Source: Acidobacteriota bacterium (lineage in GTDB: Bacteria; Acidobacteriota; Thermoanaerobaculia; UBA5066). Taken from it: 41,052 bases of DNA. Every line of letters begins with the position of its first letter. Within the stretch, counting starts at the first letter, position 1. Of the stretch, positions 29,441 to 37,350 are shown piece by piece. The stretch covers positions 69,620 through 110,671 of the forward strand of contig PLZI01000132.1 in NCBI GenBank assembly GCA_003152095.1, given 5' to 3'. A program made the position numbers and the translations under genes. The notes beneath the pieces were generated by a model, which worked only from the letters and a program-made list of their open reading frames with translations, searched no databases and was not told the DNA's origin.

Positions 29441-30586
29441 TCAGCTCGCGAGGAGCTCGGCACGCCAGCGCGAGAGCCCGCCTTCGGTGACGAGGAGATC
29501 GGCTGTCAGGCGTCCCTTCTCGCGGCGCGTCTTCGCCGCCGCCGTAAGGATCGCTTTCGAGGCGAGGACGCGAGGGTCGAGGCCGAGCGACGCAGCCTTC
29601 GCGTCGCGAGACTTCTTGAGGTTCTCGACCTCGCGGTCGAGCGCGGGATCGGCTCCCACCCGCTCGCCGCGGCGGGGTTTCGGCCATTCGGCCGGCGCGA
29701 GGGCTGCAGCGCGCGCGAGCGCCTCGCGCAAGGCGTGCGCGAAGGCATCCGGCAACGCGCGCGGACCTGGAAAGAGCTTCCCAAGATCTCTTTCACCGGC
29801 GGCGGCTGGCTTGGCGGCGAGGAGCAGGCGCTCGTTCGTGAGAACGCGGAACGCAGGACGGTCGAGAGACCGGGCGCGGGCGTCGCGCGCTTCCCAGAGG
29901 GCACGCGCGAACGCGCGCTCCTTGTCCGTGAAAGCGTTCGTCCCTTTGATCCGCCAGTCGTTCTCGGAGTCGGCCTCGCGCGTGGCGGGAAAGCTCGTCG
30001 CGGCCAGCCGTGCGCACTCCTCGGCGTGCCACGCGAGGCGGCCTTTCGTCTCGAGGTCGCGCGTGAGCGACTCCACGAGCGCGGCGAGGTGGAGGACGTC
30101 CGCCGCCGCGTAGGCGACCATCGGCGGCGTGAGCGGCCGCTCGCTCCAATCGGCGCGCTGGTGCGCCTTGTCGAGCGTCACGCCGGCGCGGGCGGAGAGG
30201 AGCGCGGCGAGTCCGATCTCCTTCTCGCCGAGAAGCTGCGCCGCGAGCATGGAGTCGAAGAGGGACGTCGCGCGGAAGCCGTACCCGCGAAGGAGGAGGC
30301 GGAGGTCGTAGTCGGCGCCGTGCATGAGGAGCCGCCGCGGAGCAAGGCGCGCGAGGAGAGCGGCGATGTCGAGGGGTTGGAGAGGGTCCACGAGATAGGC
30401 CGTGCCGTCCCAGGCGAGCTGCAGAAGGCAGACCTTCTCGAAGTAGTGGTGGAAGGAGTCCGCCTCCGTGTCGAGCGCGATGTCGGCTCCGGGCCGCGCG
30501 TCGAGCGCGGCGAGAAGGGCGCCGAAGGAGTCCGGGTCGAGCACGAGGCGCGCGTTGGCCGGCGAGAGGGTTGGGACGGTCACCAC
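29441..30586 (-). CDS. rnd: Ribonuclease D
   Basis: This protein has about 381 residues. The 3'-5' exonuclease domain (about 15-185) has the DEDDy motifs: Exo I DTEADSF, Exo II near HGADYDLRLL and Exo III YAAADVLHL with the catalytic Tyr and Asp. An HRDC domain follows (about 205-285), with a second helical region at the end. RNase D trims the 3' ends of tRNA and other small RNAs. The start is uncertain: tandem GTG codons at 30586 and 30583 follow a TACCCT box by 5-8 nt without a ribosome site, and a TTG at 30622 is also in frame. It is transcribed away from the dcw cluster, sharing an intergenic region with mraZ. Confidence 0.93.
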   Translation of the reverse strand: MVTVPTLSPANARLVLDPDSFGALLAALDARPGADIALDTEADSFHHYFEKVCLLQLAWDGTAYLVDPLQPLDIAALLARLAPRRLLMHGADYDLRLLLRGYGFRATSLFDSMLAAQLLGEKEIGLAALLSARAGVTLDKAHQRADWSERPLTPPMVAYAAADVLHLAALVESLTRDLETKGRLAWHAEECARLAATSFPATREADSENDWRIKGTNAFTDKERAFARALWEARDARARSLDRPAFRVLTNERLLLAAKPAAAGERDLGKLFPGPRALPDAFAHALREALARAAALAPAEWPKPRRGERVGADPALDREVENLKKSRDAKAASLGLDPRVLASKAILTAAAKTRREKGRLTADLLVTEGGLSRWRAELLAS

Positions 30587-30680
30587 CGGGGAGGGTACAC
30601 CGCCGCGCCGGTACACCCGCAACGTGCTTCGGCGCAGGGATTTCGCTTGACGCCGCCCCGATTCGAGCCGGATACTCGCG

Positions 30681-30724
30681 GTGGAAATAAGTGGTTAGAC
30701 GTGGCGGTTCGTGGGTCCTAGGGG
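30681..30724 (+). promoter_or_regulatory. MraZ operator: five boxes at 10-bp spacing
   Basis: GTGG occurs at 30681, 30691, 30701 and 30711, and GGGG at 30721, each exactly 10 bp after the last. MraZ proteins bind direct TGGG/GTGG-type repeats at one-helical-turn spacing ahead of their own gene, usually three or four boxes. The array lies 43-86 bp upstream of mraZ and should mediate autorepression of the whole dcw operon. A TTAGAC -10-like sequence lies between the second and third boxes. Confidence 0.85.
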
Positions 30725-30766
30725 ATTCCGTGACGTCAACGCGAGCTGCTTTTCCAGGGGAAGAGT

Positions 30767-31213
30767 ATGGACCGCCTTCGAGGCAGCGCGGAAACGACGG
30801 TGGACGAGAAGGGCCGTTTCAAGGTCCCGTCCGTCTTCCGCGCGTCGATCGAGGAAACGTTCGGGCCTGATTTCTTCCTGACGTCCATTTCCGGTGCCGA
30901 CGTTTTGATCTTCCCGATGCCGGTATGGAACGCGCTCGAGGAAAAGCTCGCCGCGATGCCCCCGATCCATCGCGCGAAAGCGAAGTTCCAGGAGCGTTTC
31001 AACACGTACGGGCAGGTGGCACGCATGGACGCGCAGGGGAGGCTCCTCGTGCCGTCGCTCTTACGCGAGGTCTCGGCGATCGAGGGCGACGCGCTCGTTC
31101 TCGGCCAGACCGATCACTTGAAGCTCGTCGACCGCACGAAGCATCTCAAGAGCCTGCGCACGGTCACGATCACGGATGAGGACTACGACGAACTCGCACG
31201 ACATCTCGTCTGA
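30767..31213 (+). CDS. mraZ: Transcriptional regulator MraZ
   Basis: This 148-residue protein starts at ATG 30767 with an AGGGGAAG site 4 nt upstream. It has two tandem AbrB-like MraZ repeats. The first (about 4-60) starts LRGSAETTVDEKGRFKVP, and the second (about 80-140) has RMDAQGRLLVPSLLRE. The DxxGRxxxP core of each repeat is the DNA-contacting signature. MraZ forms a ring-shaped oligomer that binds spaced repeats and represses the cell-division and wall operon it heads. The matching operator is 43 bp upstream. Confidence 0.97.
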   Translation: MDRLRGSAETTVDEKGRFKVPSVFRASIEETFGPDFFLTSISGADVLIFPMPVWNALEEKLAAMPPIHRAKAKFQERFNTYGQVARMDAQGRLLVPSLLREVSAIEGDALVLGQTDHLKLVDRTKHLKSLRTVTITDEDYDELARHLV

Positions 31214-31219
31214 CGCGCC

Positions 31220-32191
31220 GTGGCCGACGCCGGCGCGGTCCACGTCCCCGTCCTCCTCCGGGAGGTGGTCGCCGCGCTCCGGCCGGAGCGCGGCGGTGTC
31301 TACGTCGACGCGACCCTCGGCCTCGGCGGACATGCGCGGGCTCTCCTCGAGGCCTCGCCGGATGCGCGCGTCGTCGGGATCGACCGCGATCCCGAGGCCT
31401 TGCGCCTTGCCCGAGAGCGCCTCGCGGCGTTCGGCGCGCGCCTCGTCACGGTGGAGGGGCGTCACGAGGATCTCGCGGAGCACCTCGATCGGCTCGGCCT
31501 CGCGCGTGTCGACGGGATCCTCGCGGATCTCGGCGTCTCGTCGATGCAGCTCGACCGCGCGGAGCGGGGGTTTTCGTTCATGAAAGAAGGCCCGCTGGAC
31601 ATGCGCATGGGCGCCAGCGGACCGACGGCCGCCGATCTCGTGGCGGCGGCCTCACGGGAAGAGTTGACGCGGATTTTCCGCGAATGGGGGGAGGAGCGTA
31701 TGGCGGGACCGATCGCCCGTACGGTGGTGGAGGCTCGAAAGACGGCTCCAATCGGAACGACCGGCGAGATGAGGCGGCTCGTACTGAAGGTCTTAGGACC
31801 CAAGCGCGAGATGCACAAGGACCCCGCGACTCGGGTTTTCCAGGCGCTGCGCATCGCGACGAACCGCGAGCTCGTCGAGCTCGAGCGCTTCCTCGACGAC
31901 GCGGTTGCGCGCCTCGCGCTCGGCGCACGGCTCTCGGTCCTCTCCTATCACTCCCTCGAGGATCGCATCGTCAAGCACGCCTTCCAGCGCCACACGGCGG
32001 GCTGCACCTGCCCGCCCTCGTTCCCGGTGTGCGTGTGCTCGCGGCGCCGCGTCATGGCCCTCGTCACGCGCAAGTCCGTTCGTCCTACGCTCGCCGAGCT
32101 CGGCGAAAATCCCCGCGCGCGCTCGGCGCGGATGCGCGTCCTCGAGCGCGTCGCCGAAGATGGCGCCGGTCCGGGCACGCCTTCGCGTTAA
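31220..32191 (+). CDS. rsmH: 16S rRNA (cytosine-N4)-methyltransferase RsmH
   Basis: This 323-residue enzyme methylates N4 of C1402 in 16S rRNA using S-adenosylmethionine. It starts at GTG 31220, six bases after mraZ. Motifs: HVPVLLREVV at the N-terminus, the SAM loop DATLGLGGHARALLE, GIDRDPEAL, the insert ADLGVSSMQLDRAERGFSF, DMRM, TRVFQALRIATNREL and LSYHSLEDRIVKHAF. All are standard for RsmH (MraW), and the length is normal. It is the second gene of the dcw cluster. Confidence 0.97.
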   Translation: MADAGAVHVPVLLREVVAALRPERGGVYVDATLGLGGHARALLEASPDARVVGIDRDPEALRLARERLAAFGARLVTVEGRHEDLAEHLDRLGLARVDGILADLGVSSMQLDRAERGFSFMKEGPLDMRMGASGPTAADLVAAASREELTRIFREWGEERMAGPIARTVVEARKTAPIGTTGEMRRLVLKVLGPKREMHKDPATRVFQALRIATNRELVELERFLDDAVARLALGARLSVLSYHSLEDRIVKHAFQRHTAGCTCPPSFPVCVCSRRRVMALVTRKSVRPTLAELGENPRARSARMRVLERVAEDGAGPGTPSR

Positions 32192-32199
32192 GGCCCCTC

Positions 32200-32619
32200 G
32201 TGGCATACGCGGTTCGCCGGCCGGTCGAAAACATCTATCTCGTGCGGGAGCGCGACCGGCAGCGAACACGCGAGCTCGTCGGCCTCGCGCTGGCGGCGGT
32301 GCCGCCTGCCGTCGTCCTCTTCCTCGCCATCTGGGCGAACGTCGAGACCGTGCGCCTCGGGTACCAGATCACGAATCTCGCGCGCATGAAGGAGACGCTG
32401 GTCGAGAGGAAACACCAGCTCGAGATGGACCGTGCCCAGGCCGCGGCGCTCGCGCGCGTGGAGCCCATCGCGCGCGGCATGCTGGGCCTCGTGCCGCCCA
32501 CACTGGACCAGGTCATCCTCGTGACGGACGTGGCCCTCGGCTCCCCGTTCGTCTCTCCGCCCGTTCCCAAGAGTGACGCCAAGGCGCCGGCGCACGCGCC
32601 GGGAAAGGTCGTGCCCTGA
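32200..32619 (+). CDS. ftsL: FtsL-like division protein
   Basis: This 139-residue protein uses GTG 32200, 8 bp after the rsmH stop. Residues 1-25 are a short cytoplasmic part, residues 26-45 a single membrane helix, and residues 50-88 a heptad-like coiled coil (VETVRLGYQITNLARMKETL, then VERKHQLEMDRAQAAAL). Next come the GMLGLVPP turn typical of FtsL/DivIC proteins and a Pro/Ala-rich tail. FtsL bridges FtsB/FtsQ to FtsW-FtsI at the septum. Sequence conservation is low in this family; position between rsmH and ftsI plus topology make the call. Confidence 0.85.
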   Translation: MAYAVRRPVENIYLVRERDRQRTRELVGLALAAVPPAVVLFLAIWANVETVRLGYQITNLARMKETLVERKHQLEMDRAQAAALARVEPIARGMLGLVPPTLDQVILVTDVALGSPFVSPPVPKSDAKAPAHAPGKVVP

Positions 32620-32663
32620 GCGCCGCGCCGCGCCCGGACCGCCGGGCTCTTCTCCTGCTCGCG

Positions 32664-34661
32664 GTGGTTGGTCTCTGGATCCTCGTGCTGCTCGTGCGGC
32701 TCGTGGACCTTCAGGTCCTCAGGCGCGACGAGTTCACGCGCCGCGCCCGCAAGCAGCAGGAGCGCACGGTCGAGCTCGCGCCCCGGCGCGGCGTCATCCG
32801 CGACGCCGACGGCACGCTGCTGGCGGTGAACGCGCGCGCCGAGTCGGTCTTCGCGATCCCATCGGACGTGGCCGATGCCGCTCAGGAAGCCGCGCTCCTC
32901 GCGCCCCTCCTTCGGCACCCGGCGAACGAGCTCGCGAAGAAGCTCGCGAGCCCGGATCGCGACTTCGTATGGCTCTCGCGACGCGTGAGCGACGGAGTCG
33001 CCGCGCGCGTCCGGGCCCTCGTCGCCGAGAAGCGCCTCCCGGGCATCCAGCTCGTGGCGGAGTCGACGCGTCGCTACCCGGAGGGGACGCTCGCGGCCGC
33101 CGTGCTGGGCTACGTCGGCACCGACAACCAAGGGCTCGCGGGCCTCGAATATCGCTTCGACGCCGACGTGCGGGGCAAGCCCGCGCGCGTGACGCTTCTG
33201 CGTGACGCCGCGCAGCGCTCCTACGCCACACGCGCGCGCGCGGGCGGCGAAGCGTCGCCGGAGGGCAACGAGGGCGCGCGGCTCACCCTCACCCTTCGGA
33301 CTGGTATTCAGCACGCGGCCGAACGCGAGCTCGCGAAGATCGTGGCCGAGTCGCACGCGCGCGGGGCCTCGGCCGTCGTCCTCGATCCGGCGTCGGGCGC
33401 GATTCTCGCGCTCGCCTCGTGGCCCACGTTCGACCCGAATCGCTTCGGCGACGTCGACGCCGAGGCGCGGCGCTGCCGGCCGCTCGCGGACGTCTACGAG
33501 CCGGGCTCGACGTTCAAGATCGTCGCCGCCGCGACGGCACTCGACTCCGGAACGATTGGGCTCGACGACCTGATCGACTGCGGCGGCGGCACGCTCACCG
33601 TCGGATCCAACACGATTCACGAGCATGGCGGCAAAGGCTGGAGTACGCTCAATATCGGCGACATCCTTGCGCACTCCTCGAACATCGGAATCGCGCACGT
33701 CGCGATGACCCTCGGCCGTGTGCCGTTCTACAACTCGGTGCGCGCGTTCGGGTTCGGCCAGAAGACCGGCGTGGAGCTCGAGGGCGAGACCGCGGGAATC
33801 CTCGAGGACAAAGCCGCGTGGAGCGCCCTCACGCTGCCGACGATGGCGTTTGGCCAGGAGATCGGCGTCACGGTGCTCCAGATGGCGCGTGCCTACGCGG
33901 CGATCGCGAACGGCGGCGTGCTCCCGCCCGTGCATCTCGTGGATTCGATTCGGAGCCCCGATGACGCGGATCGGAGAATCGATCGGCCTACTCCACGGCG
34001 GCTCATGAGCGAGGAGACGGCACGCCAGATGCGAGTCCTCCTTCAGAGGGTCGTCGAGATGGGAACGGGAAAGGCCGCCGCGATTCCGGGCTACACCGCC
34101 GCCGGCAAGACCGGTACGGCGCAAAAAGCGGTGCAGGGCGGGGGCTATTCGAAAGACCGCTACGTTGCGTCGTTCATCGGATTCACGCCCGCCGAACGGC
34201 CGCGCGTCGTGGTTGCCGTCGTCGTGGACGAGCCGAGGGGAAAGACTTACGGCAGCGAGGTCGCGGCGCCGGTGTTCGCCGCGATCAGCGCGGACGCGCT
34301 CAGAATCCTGCGCGAGCCCTCCGCTCCCGCCGACGCCACGCGCCCCTCCGTGCTCATCGCGGATCTCGGCGCGGGCGTCGTCGCGGCCTCCGTGCTCAGC
34401 GCCCGCCTCCACGCCGACGACCTCGTACCCGCCGTGAACCGGGTGGATCGCGGCGGCGACGGAGAGGACAGGGTGCCGGACGTCTCCGGCAAGGGCGCGC
34501 GCGACGCCGTGCGCTTCCTCGCCTCGCGCGGCCTCTCGGCGCAGCTTTCGGGGACGGGCTTCGTGGTGTCGCAGGATCCGCCGGCGGGAGCGCCCGCCGA
34601 GCGCGGCGCCGCCTGTGCGCTCGTTCTCCAACCGTCACGGGCGGCGGGAGACACGCCATGA
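32664..34661 (+). CDS. ftsI: Septal peptidoglycan transpeptidase FtsI (class B PBP) with one PASTA domain
   Basis: At least 665 residues. An N-terminal membrane helix is followed by the dimerisation region (APRRGVIRDADGTLLAVN), then the transpeptidase domain: Ser282 in STFK, Ser338-Ser-Asn340 (SxN), and Lys482 in KTGTAQK. A C-terminal PASTA domain (about 605-662: VPDVSGKGARDAVRFLASRG) follows, which is uncommon in Proteobacterial FtsI but found in Gram-positive and acidobacterial types. It crosslinks septal peptidoglycan with FtsW. GTG 32664 is the only conventional start, but it cuts into the membrane helix. A CTG at 32616, overlapping the ftsL stop as CTGA, would add the expected basic residues (RPDRR) before it. 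It overlaps murE as ATGA. Confidence 0.95.
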   Translation: MVGLWILVLLVRLVDLQVLRRDEFTRRARKQQERTVELAPRRGVIRDADGTLLAVNARAESVFAIPSDVADAAQEAALLAPLLRHPANELAKKLASPDRDFVWLSRRVSDGVAARVRALVAEKRLPGIQLVAESTRRYPEGTLAAAVLGYVGTDNQGLAGLEYRFDADVRGKPARVTLLRDAAQRSYATRARAGGEASPEGNEGARLTLTLRTGIQHAAERELAKIVAESHARGASAVVLDPASGAILALASWPTFDPNRFGDVDAEARRCRPLADVYEPGSTFKIVAAATALDSGTIGLDDLIDCGGGTLTVGSNTIHEHGGKGWSTLNIGDILAHSSNIGIAHVAMTLGRVPFYNSVRAFGFGQKTGVELEGETAGILEDKAAWSALTLPTMAFGQEIGVTVLQMARAYAAIANGGVLPPVHLVDSIRSPDDADRRIDRPTPRRLMSEETARQMRVLLQRVVEMGTGKAAAIPGYTAAGKTGTAQKAVQGGGYSKDRYVASFIGFTPAERPRVVVAVVVDEPRGKTYGSEVAAPVFAAISADALRILREPSAPADATRPSVLIADLGAGVVAASVLSARLHADDLVPAVNRVDRGGDGEDRVPDVSGKGARDAVRFLASRGLSAQLSGTGFVVSQDPPAGAPAERGAACALVLQPSRAAGDTP

Positions 34662-36268
34662 GGCTCTCGGCGCTCGCCGCGGACCTTCCGCACCGGAGCG
34701 CGGGCACCCCCGGAGACCCCGAGGTTCTCGCGGTGACGCACGACTCGCGCGCGGCGTCGCCCGGAACGCTGTTTGCCGCGCTGCCCGGCCTGAAAGCCGA
34801 CGGCCGCCGCTTCGTGGCCGACGCGGTCGCGCGCGGCGCCGTCGCGGCGCTCGGCCTTGCACCCGCACCGACGGCCGTCGGCGTGCCCTACCTCGAGGTC
34901 GAGAATCCCCGGCGCTCCGCGGGCCTCGTGGCCGCGCTCCTCGCGAGCCGGCCCTCGGAGCGGCTCGTGATGGCAGGCGTGACGGGCACGAGCGGAAAGA
35001 CGACGACGACGTATCTCCTCGACCGCCTTCTCGCGGGGCGCCACGCGAAGCGCGGTTTTTTCGGCACGATCATCTACCGGGGCGCGGGCGGCGACGCGGC
35101 GATCGTCCCCGCGCCGCACACGACGCCGGAGGCGACGGAGCTGCAGCCCATGCTCGCGGCGCTCGTGAAGGACGGCGGCACGGCCGCGGTCATGGAGTGC
35201 TCCTCGCATGCGCTCGTCCTCGAACGCCTCGCGGGCTGCTCGTTCGACGTCGCGGTCTTTCTCAACCTCTCGCACGAGCATCTCGATTTCCATCGCGACA
35301 TGGACGACTACTTCGAGGCAAAGGTGCGCCTCTTCGGCTTGTTGAAGCCGAAGGGAAAGGCGGTCGTCAATCTCGGCGACCCGTATGGTCTTCGCCTCGC
35401 GAGCGGACTGGACGCAAGACGAACCGTTGGTTTTTTCTTAGAAGGGGAAGAGGGGAAAGTACAAAGTGCGGGCGCAGCACCGCGAGGGGAGGATCTCTTC
35501 GCGACGGTCGTCGGGCGCGCGACGCTCACGATGACCGGAACCAGGCTCGAGGTCTCGACCCTTGCTCCATTCACCTTCAAAGAAAAAACACCCTTACAGT
35601 CGGCCCCACTGAAGCGTGAAAAGACGGACCAATCGGCAACCCTCTTAACAATAAATTCCTCTCTCCTCGGCCGGCCGAACGCCGAAAACCTGCTCGCCGC
35701 CGCCGCCGCCGGCCTCGCACTGGGTCTTTCGCCCGCCGAGATCGAGGTGGGCCTCGGCGCCGTGACGATCGTCCCGGGACGCCTCGAAGCCGTTCCGAAT
35801 GAGCTCGGATTCACCGTGCTCGTGGACTACGCGCACAAGCCCGCCGCCCTGGAGGGCGTGCTGAAGACGGTCAGGCCGATCGCCGCGGCGCGCGGCGGCC
35901 GCGTGATCGCCGTGTTCGGGTGCGGCGGCGACCGCGACAAGGGCAAGCGCCCCGAGATGGGCCGCATCGCGGTGATGCTCGCCGACGAGGTCGTGGTGAC
36001 GTCCGACAACCCACGATCCGAGGATCCCGAAGCGATCCTGAGGGACGTCCGCGCCGGCGTGGAGGCCGCCGGAAAGAGCGCGCGCTACGTGGCGGATCGC
36101 CGCGAGGCGCTCGCCCAGGCTTTCGCGCTCGCGCGCGCGGGGGACGTCGTCCTCGTCGCGGGCAAGGGGCACGAGACGTATCAGGTCGTGGGCGGGCGCA
36201 GGCTGCCGTTCGACGACCGCTCCGTGGCGAAGGAGCTTCTCGCGAAGCGTGCGGGGGCGACGCGATGA
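34658..36268 (+). CDS. murE: UDP-MurNAc-tripeptide synthetase MurE, probably meso-DAP type
   Basis: This 536-residue cytoplasmic ligase adds the third residue to UDP-MurNAc-L-Ala-D-Glu. It starts at ATG 34658, overlapping ftsI. Landmarks: HDSRAASPGTLF in the N-domain, P-loop GVTGTSGKTTTTYL near 105-118, HTTPEA, MECSSHAL, the carbamylated Lys region FEAKVRLF, YAHKPAALE, FGCGGDRDKGKRPEMG and DNPRSEDP at 450-457. The DNPR sequence marks meso-diaminopimelate specificity; lysine-type enzymes differ there. It is about 40 residues longer than E. coli MurE because of odd, AT-rich segments around residues 258-280 and 304-335. The next gene should be murF but is mraY. Confidence 0.96.
   Translation: MRLSALAADLPHRSAGTPGDPEVLAVTHDSRAASPGTLFAALPGLKADGRRFVADAVARGAVAALGLAPAPTAVGVPYLEVENPRRSAGLVAALLASRPSERLVMAGVTGTSGKTTTTYLLDRLLAGRHAKRGFFGTIIYRGAGGDAAIVPAPHTTPEATELQPMLAALVKDGGTAAVMECSSHALVLERLAGCSFDVAVFLNLSHEHLDFHRDMDDYFEAKVRLFGLLKPKGKAVVNLGDPYGLRLASGLDARRTVGFFLEGEEGKVQSAGAAPRGEDLFATVVGRATLTMTGTRLEVSTLAPFTFKEKTPLQSAPLKREKTDQSATLLTINSSLLGRPNAENLLAAAAAGLALGLSPAEIEVGLGAVTIVPGRLEAVPNELGFTVLVDYAHKPAALEGVLKTVRPIAAARGGRVIAVFGCGGDRDKGKRPEMGRIAVMLADEVVVTSDNPRSEDPEAILRDVRAGVEAAGKSARYVADRREALAQAFALARAGDVVLVAGKGHETYQVVGGRRLPFDDRSVAKELLAKRAGATR
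35431..35670 (+). other. AT-rich insert inside murE with rare codons
   Basis: Two patches stand out against roughly 70% GC surroundings. Bases 35431-35460 are about 40% GC with a polypurine run; 35581-35640 about 52%; 35641-35670 about 43%. They encode low-complexity, Lys/Glu/Thr-rich segments (LEGEEGKVQS, and FKEKTPLQSAPLKREKTDQS) that do not align with MurE's core. They contain TTA leucine codons (35437, 35592, 35645), otherwise almost absent from this window. The reading frame is kept. It looks like inserted DNA domesticated as a surface loop between the central domain strands and the GRPNAENLLAA segment. Confidence 0.6.
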
Positions 36269-37350
36269 TCCTCTGGCTGCTCTATCCGCTGCACGGCCGG
36301 GTGCCGCTTTTCAACGTGTTCCGGTACATCACGTTCCGGGCGGCGAACGCGGCGCTCATGGCGCTCCTCCTCTCGATCTTTCTCGGCCCGGCCCTCATCC
36401 GCTGGCTGCGCTCCCGTCAGATCGGTCAGTCGATCCGCGAGGAAGGGCCGAAGGGCCACCACGTGAAAGCCGGCACGCCCACGATGGGCGGCGTCCTCAT
36501 CAACCTCGCGATCGTCGTGCCGACGCTCGTTTTCGCCGACCTTTCGAACCGCTATGTGTGGGTCGCCCTCGCCGCCACGATGCTCGCGATGCTCATCGGC
36601 ATCGGCGACGACTTGCGGAAGGTGTCGCACAAGAGCAACCGGGGCCTTTCGGGCCGGCAGAAGCTGGTCCTGCAGACGGCCATCGGCCTCGGCGTCGCGT
36701 GGGCGTCCGTGAAGCTCTTCGAAGCGCGCGCGGACGCGACGCACGTCGCCCTGCCGTTTCTGAAAAACGTTCATCCTGACCTCGGCATTTTCTACATTCT
36801 CCTCGCCACGATCGTCGTCGTAGGCTCGTCGAACGCCGTGAACCTGACGGACGGCCTCGACGGCCTTGCGATCGGCGCGACGCTCGTCGCGTCGGCCACG
36901 CTTGCGATCCTCGCGTACATCGCCGGAAACGTGAAGGCCGCGAGCTATCTCCTCGTGCCATCCGTGCCGGGCACGGGCGAGCTCGCGGTCTTCTGCGCCG
37001 CCATCGTGGGCGCGTCGCTCGGGTTTCTCTGGTTCAATGCGCATCCGGCCGAGGTCTTCATGGGCGATACGGGCTCGCTCGCGCTCGGTGCGGCGCTCGG
37101 CACCGTCGCCGTACTCATCAAGCAGGAGATTCTGCTCGTCCTCGTGGGCGGCCTCTTCGTCGTCGAGGCCGCTTCCGTGATCCTGCAGGTGAGCTCCTAC
37201 AAGCTGCGCGGAAAACGCATCTTCCGCATGGCGCCGCTCCACCACCACTTCGAGCTCGGCGGATGGCCGGAATCGAAAGTCATCATCCGGTTCTGGATCG
37301 TGGCCATCCTCTTCGCGCTCTTCGCGCTCTCCACGTTGAAACTCCGATGA
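36265..37350 (+). CDS. mraY: Phospho-N-acetylmuramoyl-pentapeptide transferase MraY
   Basis: This 361-residue integral membrane enzyme makes lipid I from UDP-MurNAc-pentapeptide and undecaprenyl phosphate. It starts at ATG 36265, overlapping the murE stop (ATGA). Ten or so helices are visible. Signatures: KAGTPTMGG, GIGDDLRKV with the metal-binding aspartates, AVNLTDGLDGLA, NAHPAEVFMGDTGSLALG and the APLHHHFE loop. Length is normal. It follows murE directly, with no murF in between. Confidence 0.97.
   Translation: MILWLLYPLHGRVPLFNVFRYITFRAANAALMALLLSIFLGPALIRWLRSRQIGQSIREEGPKGHHVKAGTPTMGGVLINLAIVVPTLVFADLSNRYVWVALAATMLAMLIGIGDDLRKVSHKSNRGLSGRQKLVLQTAIGLGVAWASVKLFEARADATHVALPFLKNVHPDLGIFYILLATIVVVGSSNAVNLTDGLDGLAIGATLVASATLAILAYIAGNVKAASYLLVPSVPGTGELAVFCAAIVGASLGFLWFNAHPAEVFMGDTGSLALGAALGTVAVLIKQEILLVLVGGLFVVEAASVILQVSSYKLRGKRIFRMAPLHHHFELGGWPESKVIIRFWIVAILFALFALSTLKLR

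Noticed and set aside
30623-30766. GTGG periodicity upstream of mraZ as a random effect of high GC
   Set aside because: Rejected as chance: five boxes exactly 10 bp apart, directly upstream of the gene whose product binds such repeats, is too specific. Retained as the MraZ operator.
32235-34631. Long open frame of about 800 codons on the minus strand opposite ftsI and ftsL
   Set aside because: It is an antisense shadow in very GC-rich DNA: Arg/His/Glu-rich, with no domain and no ribosome site, and it lies fully opposite the clear ftsL and ftsI genes.
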